Assembly (NCBI GenBank): GCA_964369215.1
Contig: CAYJEZ010000065.1
Location: 1-13,941, forward strand
Direction: 5' to 3'
From: SIG603 sp964369215
Lineage (GTDB): Bacteria > Bacillota > Clostridia > Oscillospirales > Acutalibacteraceae
Length of the DNA: 13,941 nt
Part shown: positions 1 through 6,152 of the stretch, one piece after another
How the letters are laid out: each line of letters opens with the position of its first letter
Numbering within the stretch: position 1 is the stretch's first letter
Made by a program: the position numbers and the translations under genes
The notes under the pieces: generated by a model
Databases searched by the model: none
Told to the model about the DNA's origin: nothing
The model's input: only the letters and a program-made list of their open reading frames with translations

Positions 1-1034
1 CCTTGATACAAGCTCTCAAAGCTATTTACATACACCTCTGGTTCTTCTAGCTCTTCTTCGGCTTGCTCTTCTTGTACATCAAGCTCCATTAAATCTATTT
101 CTACGCTATCAGCACTCAAAACAGCTTCAATTTCTTGAACTTCAATGGTTTCCTCAGATATTTCTTCTACCATTTTTGGCAACTCTAATGTCTCATCTGC
201 TTCTCCTGTAATAACCTCTACTTGCTCAGAAATTTCCTCTACCAACGCGGATTCATCATCTTCTATTTTATCATCTTCGGTCTCATTATCATCGTCTGAT
301 AATGCTTCCTCAACAATATCTATTATTTCTTCCACAGGTTCTACCTCAGTATTCCCTACTTCATCTTCTTCAACAATAAAAGCATTTATATCACTACCTG
401 TATCCACAATACTTAGCCTCTCATCTCTTTCAGCTGCCGGACAATAAATATACGTCTTGCCGTCTACTACTGCAAAAAGTTTTGGCTCACCACAAGCATT
501 ATCTTGCATAATTTGAATTTCTTCTCCCCCTTTATATTCTAAAGGCAAGCATATATCCACATCATATGTATCAATATCTTCATTAAAAATAAAAAGTTCT
601 AAAGTATTATATTCTGTTCCAGGTTTTATAATACAATACGGAAAAGTAGAGTAATCATGCGCAAAATACTCCGTTTTCGCCCAAGCAAAGGATTCATCAA
701 AGTACAATTTTATACAAATTTCGCCATTAAAGTTCCTAGTTTCAACTACATAATGATTTTCATTTTTTATCATTTCTTCAATACGTAGTTTACCTACACT
801 AACTCTATAAGTAATTAAACCTGATTTATTAGTAAATAGTAATTTTGCAGGATAAGATTTATAAGCAATTCTCTTTTTTATTGACTTTTTAGGATTTTCA
901 AAATAAGTTTTTCTTAGTTTTGCAAGCTCACAGTCAAGCTCTTCATAATCTTGAAACTCAGTATGTAGCACATAATATACATTTTTACCCGTTAAACTCT
1001 CTTTTGACAATTTATCTAAATCAGCAACTTGCAC
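1..1034 (-). CDS. Protein of unknown function with Glu-rich C-terminal region (partial, 3' end outside window)
   Basis: I do not recognise this gene. An open frame of 344 codons runs from a GTG at 1034 off the left edge. The GTG follows an in-frame TAA directly and has an AAAGGGG ribosome binding site 8 nt upstream, so the start is well supported. The first roughly 200 residues look like a folded, mixed alpha/beta domain with a basic patch (KKSIKKRIAY, about residues 50-59) and many aromatic beta-strand-like stretches. From about residue 210 the chain becomes a low-complexity acidic region in which roughly 50 of about 125 residues are Glu or Asp and only two are Lys. No signal peptide or membrane segment is visible in the part present, so it is probably cytoplasmic unless the missing C-terminus carries an anchor. 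The acidic part may be a flexible linker to a further C-terminal domain outside the window. Confidence 0.8.
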   Translation of the reverse strand, partial: MQVADLDKLSKESLTGKNVYYVLHTEFQDYEELDCELAKLRKTYFENPKKSIKKRIAYKSYPAKLLFTNKSGLITYRVSVGKLRIEEMIKNENHYVVETRNFNGEICIKLYFDESFAWAKTEYFAHDYSTFPYCIIKPGTEYNTLELFIFNEDIDTYDVDICLPLEYKGGEEIQIMQDNACGEPKLFAVVDGKTYIYCPAAERDERLSIVDTGSDINAFIVEEDEVGNTEVEPVEEIIDIVEEALSDDDNETEDDKIEDDESALVEEISEQVEVITGEADETLELPKMVEEISEETIEVQEIEAVLSADSVEIDLMELDVQEEQAEEELEEPEVYVNSFESLYQ

Positions 1035-1255
1035 TTAATACACCCCTTTTAAAAATTATCACGCAAGAACAATATGTTATTGGAACTCATAACTAACAAT
1101 ATCACTCAAACTTTTTCATTATCTCATAATTATGACCATGTTGTTTGCAGCAGCGTAAAATTTTTGAGTGTTTTGACCTTTTGGAAAATGCAAATTTTAA
1201 GATTTGCAAGCGCAAAACCTCAGAATTTGAAAATTTGTTTTCAAACTTTACACCT
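1035..1255 (-). other. Long 5' leader of the unknown gene with two small inverted repeats
   Basis: This non-coding stretch would be transcribed from the promoter at 1289-1262. It holds two perfect inverted repeats near its 5' end: TTTGAAAA/TTTTCAAA (1226-1233 and 1238-1245, 4-nt loop) and TGCAAAT/ATTTGCA (1189-1195 and 1202-1208, 6-nt loop). I see no match to a known riboswitch class and no terminator-like GC stem. Open frames on the plus strand here lack ribosome binding sites and are not called. Confidence 0.35.
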
Positions 1256-1261
1256 ACCTAT

Positions 1262-1289
1262 ATTATACCACAAAGTAAAAACATATCAA
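1262..1289 (-). promoter_or_regulatory. Sigma-A-like promoter for the partial unknown gene
   Basis: On the minus strand TTGATA (1289-1284) and TATAAT (1267-1262) are separated by 16 bp, and TGG directly before the -10 forms an extended -10 element. Transcription would start near 1255, giving a leader of about 220 nt before the GTG at 1034. A perfect -10 in this position is hard to dismiss, but AT-rich DNA yields chance matches. Confidence 0.6.
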
Positions 1290-1348
1290 CTCATAAAATA
1301 AAATTAGTAACTTTTTTTTACTTTTGCAAACTTGAGCAAGCTTATGCC

Positions 1349-1377
1349 TTTACTTTGCATCAAACTTGTGGTAGTAT
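1349..1377 (+). promoter_or_regulatory. Tentative promoter for the sulfatase gene
   Basis: TTTACT (1349-1354) and TAGTAT (1372-1377) are 17 bp apart, with TGG before the -10 as an extended element. A second possible -10, TATAAA at 1391-1396, has only a poor -35 partner. Both assignments are weak. Confidence 0.3.
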
Positions 1378-1433
1378 GAAAATATATTTCTATAAAATAT
1401 AACGCTAATTTGATACAGAAAGGAAATAAAAAA

Positions 1434-2945
1434 ATGAGTAAAAAACGCCAATTTATACTTGTTATGACCGATACCACCAGAAAAGACATGCTGGGATGTT
1501 ACGGAAACAGCAAAATGATTACTCCTAACCTTGACAAACTTGCTTCTGAAGGAATAAGATACGAAAACGCTTATTGTTGTCAACCGGTATGCGGACCGGC
1601 TCGTTCAGCACTGTTTACAGGTACATTTCCACACACAAACGGTATGGTTACCAATAGCATTGCTTTGGGCGACAACATCAAAACTGTAGGCCAGCGCTTA
1701 ACAGATAACGGAATTAACTGTGGCTATATAGGCAAATGGCACTTAGATGGCTCGGACTATTTCGGCTTAGGTCAATGCCCTGAAGGGTATAACCCAGACT
1801 ATTGGTACGATATGCGTTGTTATCTTGAAGAGCTTTCTGACGAAGACCGAGTGCGCTCTAGACAACATAAGACAGCATATGAAAATATAGATGAAAGCTT
1901 TACTTATGCTCATCGTTGCACCGACCGTGCTATTAAATATGTTAACGAGTTTAAAGACGAAGACTTCTTCCTTACCCTTTCATATGATGAGCCACATGGT
2001 CCATCACTCTGCCCTGCTCCATTTAACAGAATGTATGACGGCTTTACTTTTCCTGACAGCCCTGTTTTCTCAGATACTCTTGAAAACAAACCATTTATGC
2101 AGCGTTTGTGGGCTGGAGACAGACTTAATAAAAGTCCTGAAGAAATCAACACCGCATCAGATATGCTCTCTTTATTTTTAGGCAGTAACTCTTTTGTTGA
2201 TTATGAAGTAGGCAGGCTAATGGAGCATATAAACAAACTTATGCCTGAAGCAATTGTTATTTTCACCTCTGACCATGGCGATATGCTAGGAGCACACCGC
2301 TTACAAACAAAAAATGCTACAGCCTATAAAGAAGTAGCAAATATACCTTTAATTATTCGTGGTGGAGCAAAAGGTGTAATAACAGATGAGCCTGCAAGCC
2401 ATATAGACCTTGTTCCAACAGTTATGGATTTTATGGGAATTGAGCTACCTAAAGTTTTAGAAGGAAGAAGTATTCTTCCTCAAATTATAGATGGAAAGAC
2501 CCCTGTAAACGACACTGTTTTTGTCGAGTTTACACGCTACGAGGTTGACCACGACGGTTTTGGAGGCTTACAACCTATGCGCGCAGCTGTTACAAAAGAT
2601 TATAAGCTAGTTTTACATTTATTAGACACTGATGAATTTTACGACTTGAAGAACGACCCTTACGAGATGAATAATTTAATTAGCGACCCTAACTACACTA
2701 AAGTGCGCAACAATTTGCATGATACACTGCTTGAACACATGAACATTACACGTGACCTTTTCAGAGGTTACCAATGGAAAGTAAGACCTTGGCGTAAGGA
2801 TGCTATAGCTAATTGGGAGAACGATGGCTATACAAGACAACGTGAAAATGAAGAGTATGAACCTAGGCAGCTTGATTACGACACAGGCTTACCTATGATA
2901 GAGGCTACTAGGAATAAGTCTTTAACCGATGTAAAAGGCACTTAA
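1434..2945 (+). CDS. Cysteine-type sulfatase (formylglycine-dependent), cytoplasmic
   Basis: A 503-residue hydrolase of sulfate esters, a typical length for S1 arylsulfatases. The PROSITE-type signature PVCGPARSALFTG places the cysteine to be converted to formylglycine at residue 53, with Arg57. The second signature is present in a slightly divergent form as GYIGKWH (Lys101, His103). Other expected active-site residues are Asp13 near the N-terminus, His188 in DEPHGP, Asp280-His281 in SDHGD and Lys293. The ATG at 1434 is chosen because AGAAAGGAAA lies just upstream; a TTG at 1410 would put the ribosome binding site inside the gene. There is no signal peptide, so it should act in the cytoplasm on imported sulfated sugars, as in known clostridial sulfatases. 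It needs a formylglycine-generating enzyme (anSME in anaerobes), which is not in this window. The substrate cannot be read from the sequence. Confidence 0.95.
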   Translation: MSKKRQFILVMTDTTRKDMLGCYGNSKMITPNLDKLASEGIRYENAYCCQPVCGPARSALFTGTFPHTNGMVTNSIALGDNIKTVGQRLTDNGINCGYIGKWHLDGSDYFGLGQCPEGYNPDYWYDMRCYLEELSDEDRVRSRQHKTAYENIDESFTYAHRCTDRAIKYVNEFKDEDFFLTLSYDEPHGPSLCPAPFNRMYDGFTFPDSPVFSDTLENKPFMQRLWAGDRLNKSPEEINTASDMLSLFLGSNSFVDYEVGRLMEHINKLMPEAIVIFTSDHGDMLGAHRLQTKNATAYKEVANIPLIIRGGAKGVITDEPASHIDLVPTVMDFMGIELPKVLEGRSILPQIIDGKTPVNDTVFVEFTRYEVDHDGFGGLQPMRAAVTKDYKLVLHLLDTDEFYDLKNDPYEMNNLISDPNYTKVRNNLHDTLLEHMNITRDLFRGYQWKVRPWRKDAIANWENDGYTRQRENEEYEPRQLDYDTGLPMIEATRNKSLTDVKGT

Positions 2946-2973
2946 TAATATAAACACAACGAAAAGCAAGCAA

Positions 2974-3006
2974 AAAAGGCAGAGAGTAGTTTTTTCTCTG
3001 CCTTTT
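2974..3006. terminator. Bidirectional intrinsic terminator between sulfatase and cysteine peptidase genes
   Basis: A perfect 12-bp stem, AAAAGGCAGAGA (2974-2985) with TCTCTGCCTTTT (2995-3006), encloses a 9-nt loop. On the plus strand the stem ends in TTTTATTTATTT. On the minus strand it ends in six T residues. It therefore fits termination of both converging genes. Confidence 0.9.
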
Positions 3007-3021
3007 ATTTATTTCTTATAA

Positions 3022-3777
3022 CTATCTAGCTAACACTCTAAAGCTTTGATTTTCTATTGTTGCTCTACTTATCTCTCTACCCCAAGAAATCATGCATGTC
3101 TCGTAATCAGCATTTACCTCAGCAACAATAATTCCGTTTTCTGTTAGACCAATTACCGCAACAGAGTGTTCGCTCCACTCCAGTCTTATATGGTCACCTA
3201 TCTTTATTTGGTTGTAGTCTGAGTGCTCCCAAATTGGGGTATCTTTACCAAGTAGCAAATCTGAAATCAAGCTTGCAAATGCCAAACACTGCCTATTTAA
3301 ACTAAAAGAGAAAAAGTCTTTGGCTAAACCATTGTATACTTGACACGCTCCGTATCCGTTTGCACTATGATAACAAGGAGTGTCACTAACATAAGTGAGT
3401 ATATCTTGCTCAGACATATTTGTGGTATCTAATCCTCTCGTATTCCAGTATGCCCCATGTGTAAAAACATTTTGTAATACAATAAGTTTCTCTTGTATAG
3501 TAAGCGCGTCAAACTCTGGAGTGAAAATATTTATTGTTGTAAGGTCAACAGGTTCTTCTTCAACAATCTCAGGTTCAGGAAATTCAAATTTCACGATTAC
3601 CATATCATTCAAAAAGGTTTCGTACTCTGTACTTTGTATTTTAAAATCGCTAGGCACTAATTCGATATCTTCTTTATTTAACATCGGTATAAAGTACACA
3701 AAAGTACAGTAAAGTAAAACTATTACCGCTAATGTGATAACCGCAGATAATGTTATTACAAAATAATCTTTTTTCAT
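3022..3777 (-). CDS. Membrane-anchored papain-like cysteine peptidase/amidase (NlpC/P60- or CHAP-like)
   Basis: A 251-residue protein with one N-terminal hydrophobic segment (about residues 5-30) without an obvious cleavage site, so the C-terminal domain should face outward, attached to the membrane. An acidic, proline-containing linker (about 65-80) follows. The last 110 residues resemble papain-fold NlpC/P60 or CHAP domains: Cys164 starts a helix (RQCLAFASLISD), IKIGDHIRL leads to His204 in SEHSVAVIGL, and Asn222 in VAEVNADY could complete the triad, followed by a WGREIS strand. Such enzymes cut peptidoglycan peptides or amides, but the substrate here is unknown. The ATG at 3777 is preferred over the one at 3783: AAGGAG (3792-3787) is 9 nt from the former and only 3 nt from the latter. 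The fold is inferred from motif order only. Confidence 0.75.
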   Translation of the reverse strand: MKKDYFVITLSAVITLAVIVLLYCTFVYFIPMLNKEDIELVPSDFKIQSTEYETFLNDMVIVKFEFPEPEIVEEEPVDLTTINIFTPEFDALTIQEKLIVLQNVFTHGAYWNTRGLDTTNMSEQDILTYVSDTPCYHSANGYGACQVYNGLAKDFFSFSLNRQCLAFASLISDLLLGKDTPIWEHSDYNQIKIGDHIRLEWSEHSVAVIGLTENGIIVAEVNADYETCMISWGREISRATIENQSFRVLAR

Positions 3778-3879
3778 ACACATTATCTCCTTATCATCAT
3801 AAATTTATCAATTAGTCTACATAAGCAATTTAGTTTTTCTTTTAAAACGCATTAAAATTTCGTTTTGCAACTAATGATT

Positions 3880-3908
3880 ATTATACGACTAATTTATTAT
3901 TAAGACAA
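3880..3908 (-). promoter_or_regulatory. Sigma-A-like promoter for the cysteine peptidase gene
   Basis: On the minus strand TTGTCT (3908-3903) and a perfect TATAAT (3885-3880) are separated by 17 bp. Transcription would begin near 3873, about 95 nt before the ATG at 3777. Confidence 0.65.
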
Positions 3909-3990
3909 CATATTATATATTAAGTATTTATTAATTTTAGCAAATCAATTTTACTATAAATTGTTAGAAAATTGTTTATTTTCACATTTT

Positions 3991-4021
3991 TTGTTTTTTC
4001 TATTATTTTATATAGTATAAT
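3991..4021 (+). promoter_or_regulatory. Probable promoter for the Fe-S flavoprotein gene
   Basis: A perfect TATAAT lies at 4016-4021. The best -35 is TTGTTT at 3991-3996, with a long spacer of 19 bp. The transcript would start near 4028, about 40 nt before the ATG. A weak -35 with a good -10 would be consistent with a regulated promoter. Confidence 0.5.
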
Positions 4022-4029
4022 AGAAAAAA
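3994..4029. repeat. 13-bp perfect inverted repeat over the -10 region (candidate operator)
   Basis: The arms TTTTTTCTATTAT (3994-4006) and ATAATAGAAAAAA (4017-4029) are exact reverse complements separated by 10 bp. The right arm covers the -10 hexamer and the expected transcription start, the usual place for a repressor site. It contains almost no G or C, so it is a poor intrinsic terminator. The regulator is not identified. Confidence 0.5.
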
Positions 4030-4067
4030 TATTTAGTTTATGCCACTATAGAAAGGAAATTATATTA

Positions 4068-4745
4068 ATGAAACGTATAGTCATAATTCACGGACAAAAA
4101 AGAAAGAGAGGCAGTAATTATAACATTTCTCGCAACCTTGCACTAAAAATTAACTCTAACAGCGCTGATATTGTAGAGCATTTTGTTAACGATTTAGATT
4201 TTTGTACGGGATGTAGCAATTGCATTTTAAGGGGTGAAGATAAATGTCCTCACAAAGATAAAATAATGCCAATAGCAAAAGATATAGAAGCAGCAGACAT
4301 ATTAATTATTAATTCACCTACTTATGTTATGGAAATGACTGGCCAGCTTAAAGTATTTTTTGACCATATGGCATATAGGTACATTGTTCACAGACCGCAT
4401 AAGTCTATGGAGAAGAAAATAGCTGTTTTAATTTCTACCGCTGCAGGGTCAGGCGCTAAACGCGTTACAAAATCGCTTGCTAATCAAATGTTATGGTGGG
4501 GTGTAGGTAAAAGCTACCAAATTCATTTTTCTGTTTTCTCGTCAGACTGGGAAGGCGTAAAAGAAGAGATTAAGAATAAAATTGATAAAAAATCGAATGA
4601 AATAGCTGAAAATATATCTTCATTAACAAATGTAAAGAGAAGCATAAAAGGTCAACTCTATTTTAATATAATGAAAAAAGTTCAAACAAAAATGAACAAC
4701 CCCATAGATATTGCTCATTGGAAAGAAAACGGTTGGATAAAATAA
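4068..4745 (+). CDS. Flavodoxin-fold NAD(P)H-dependent reductase / iron-sulfur flavoprotein
   Basis: A 225-residue soluble protein of the NADPH-dependent FMN reductase / iron-sulfur flavoprotein group. The N-terminus forms the first flavodoxin strand and phosphate loop (KRIVIIHGQKRKRGSNYNIS). A compact cluster C46-x2-C49-x2-C52-x7-C60 agrees with the 4Fe-4S motif of Isf proteins. INSPTYVMEMTGQLKVFFDH (about residues 84-103) is the typical second FMN-binding loop, and ISTAAGSGAKRV the third region. Such proteins move electrons between ferredoxin or NAD(P)H and acceptors; the partner here is unknown. The ATG at 4068 follows GAAAGGAAA by about 10 nt. An upstream in-frame extension to 3972 would add a hydrophobic segment but would read through the promoter and lacks a ribosome binding site, so I reject it. 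Confidence 0.85.
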   Translation: MKRIVIIHGQKRKRGSNYNISRNLALKINSNSADIVEHFVNDLDFCTGCSNCILRGEDKCPHKDKIMPIAKDIEAADILIINSPTYVMEMTGQLKVFFDHMAYRYIVHRPHKSMEKKIAVLISTAAGSGAKRVTKSLANQMLWWGVGKSYQIHFSVFSSDWEGVKEEIKNKIDKKSNEIAENISSLTNVKRSIKGQLYFNIMKKVQTKMNNPIDIAHWKENGWIK

Positions 4746-4775
4746 TTATAAATCACATGAATATAACGATAAATA

Positions 4776-4811
4776 AAAGGCGCTGTCGCTATAAAAAACG
4801 ACAGCACCCTT
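4776..4811. terminator. Intrinsic terminator between the Fe-S flavoprotein and fucosidase genes
   Basis: GCTGTCG (4782-4788) pairs with CGACAGC (4799-4805) around a 10-nt loop. The stem extends after one mismatch by GG/CC and then, past a second mismatch, AA/TT. The minus-strand reading ends in TTTTATTTAT and so suits the fucosidase transcript best. The plus-strand tail (TTATTATAA) is weaker but may also serve the reductase gene. Confidence 0.75.
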
Positions 4812-4829
4812 ATTATAATGTTAAGCTAG

Positions 4830-6092
4830 TTAAAACCTTGATTCTGAAACATCTGATTGAACTTCAAATAAATCTTTTATAATGCAATCAAAAGTAAGTT
4901 TTAACACAACGGGCTTACCGCTTAACTCATCGCAAGGCAAGTTGTAAATGTGTAAGTATTTTTCGTTCCAGTCTTCTCTTTGATAATATGTAGGTATTTG
5001 GTCAAGTGCAAAATTCGGTGTGAAATTATTGTTAAGAACTGTCACGCCTATTGGTAAAACCTTTATTGGATCTAAAACTGTTCCGCTAACATTTAACCCT
5101 GAGTGAAAATGCAAATATATTGTGTTATTGTTTGCAGTAGTAAGAATCTCAGGCTTGTTTGGAAAAAGCACAATAGGGTCGCCCTCATAAAAAGCCTCTT
5201 TCACGCTGTTATACCAAAGCCCAACATCGGCAAGTTTCTTTTTCGCCTCATCTGAAATTGTGCCCTGTGAAGTAGGTCCGACATTTAATAGATAATTTGC
5301 ACCCATTGCTATAATTTTATCAATATTTTGTTTCAGTAAGTCGCTACTAAAATAATCTTCGTTAGACCTATATGCCCATGACTGCCTACCTACTGACTCA
5401 TTTGCCTCAGTAGGGCTGTCGAAAATAGAGCCCTCAGGAACATAGCGTTCAGGTGTTGAAAAATCTCCCTCGTCAAAACCTCTATTATTAATCAAAATAT
5501 TTGGTTGCAATTCTCTAATAAACTCATTAAGAGTTCTGTCTTCGTATTGAGGTCGAATATCCCAAAAGAAAGTCGATATCTCGCCATAATTGGTTAATAG
5601 CTCTTTAATTTGAGCCTTTACGAATAGTTTATACTTATCCATATTGGGCTCGTCTGTATCTCTAGGAGGTATTTGATGAGTGCTTTTTTCGTTATAAGCA
5701 TTTTTGTGGTGCCAGTCTGGTATTGAGTAGTACAGTGATAATTTTAAGCCATGTTTTTTACAGGCTAATTGTAGCATTTTTAAAACATCTCTATTGTAAG
5801 GTGTGTTCATTATGTTATAATCGGTCTGCTTTGTGTCCCACATACAAAAGCCATCATGATGTTTTGCTGTAAAGCAAATGTATTTCATACCTGCTTGCTT
5901 TGCCATTAAAACCCATTCTTCCGGATTATAGGCTACAGGGTTAAATGTTTTGTATAGCTTTTCATAATCGTTTCTATCTGCTTGAGTTCTCATTAAGTAC
6001 TGTTCGTGATATTCTGTTATTGAGTATACCCCCCAATGAATAAACATGCCGAAATAAGTGCTTTTATGCCATTTTTCGAATAATTTGCTCAT
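4830..6092 (-). CDS. Alpha-L-fucosidase, glycoside hydrolase family 29
   Basis: A 420-residue retaining exo-fucosidase that removes terminal alpha-L-fucose. The GH29 landmarks are in order: FGMFIHWGVYS (His19-Trp20), the FTAKHHDGFCMWDTKQTDYN block (residues 74-93, with the His78-His79 pair and Trp85), LSLYYSIPDWH (about 119-128), TNYGEISTFFWDIRP and NNRG. Asp178 in FFWD is at the place of the catalytic nucleophile; the acid/base residue varies in this family and I do not assign it. The C-terminal 100 residues form the usual beta-sandwich domain. There is no signal peptide, anchor or dockerin, so it should act in the cytoplasm on imported oligosaccharides. GGAAGGAAAG just upstream supports the ATG at 6092. 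It lies 60 nt downstream of the GLUG-dockerin gene with no terminator or promoter between, so co-transcription is likely. Confidence 0.95.
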   Translation of the reverse strand: MSKLFEKWHKSTYFGMFIHWGVYSITEYHEQYLMRTQADRNDYEKLYKTFNPVAYNPEEWVLMAKQAGMKYICFTAKHHDGFCMWDTKQTDYNIMNTPYNRDVLKMLQLACKKHGLKLSLYYSIPDWHHKNAYNEKSTHQIPPRDTDEPNMDKYKLFVKAQIKELLTNYGEISTFFWDIRPQYEDRTLNEFIRELQPNILINNRGFDEGDFSTPERYVPEGSIFDSPTEANESVGRQSWAYRSNEDYFSSDLLKQNIDKIIAMGANYLLNVGPTSQGTISDEAKKKLADVGLWYNSVKEAFYEGDPIVLFPNKPEILTTANNNTIYLHFHSGLNVSGTVLDPIKVLPIGVTVLNNNFTPNFALDQIPTYYQREDWNEKYLHIYNLPCDELSGKPVVLKLTFDCIIKDLFEVQSDVSESRF

Positions 6093-6152
6093 TACTTTCC
6101 TTCCTTTCTAACACATAACTTGTTTTAATTGTTTAATAACCAGTTCCCACCC

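Noticed and set aside
145..447. 100-codon serine-rich plus-strand open frame
   Set aside because: It is the antisense shadow of the glutamate-rich minus-strand gene: GAA/GAG codons read backwards as TTC/CTC and, frame-shifted, as Ser codons.
1074..1402. Two overlapping plus-strand frames of 75 and 85 codons
   Set aside because: They have no ribosome binding site, overlap the promoter and leader of the minus-strand gene, and their composition follows AT-rich non-coding DNA.
1304..1583. Minus-strand frames of 61 and 77 codons at the start of the sulfatase gene
   Set aside because: They overlap the N-terminus of a confident sulfatase gene on the other strand and have no ribosome binding site.
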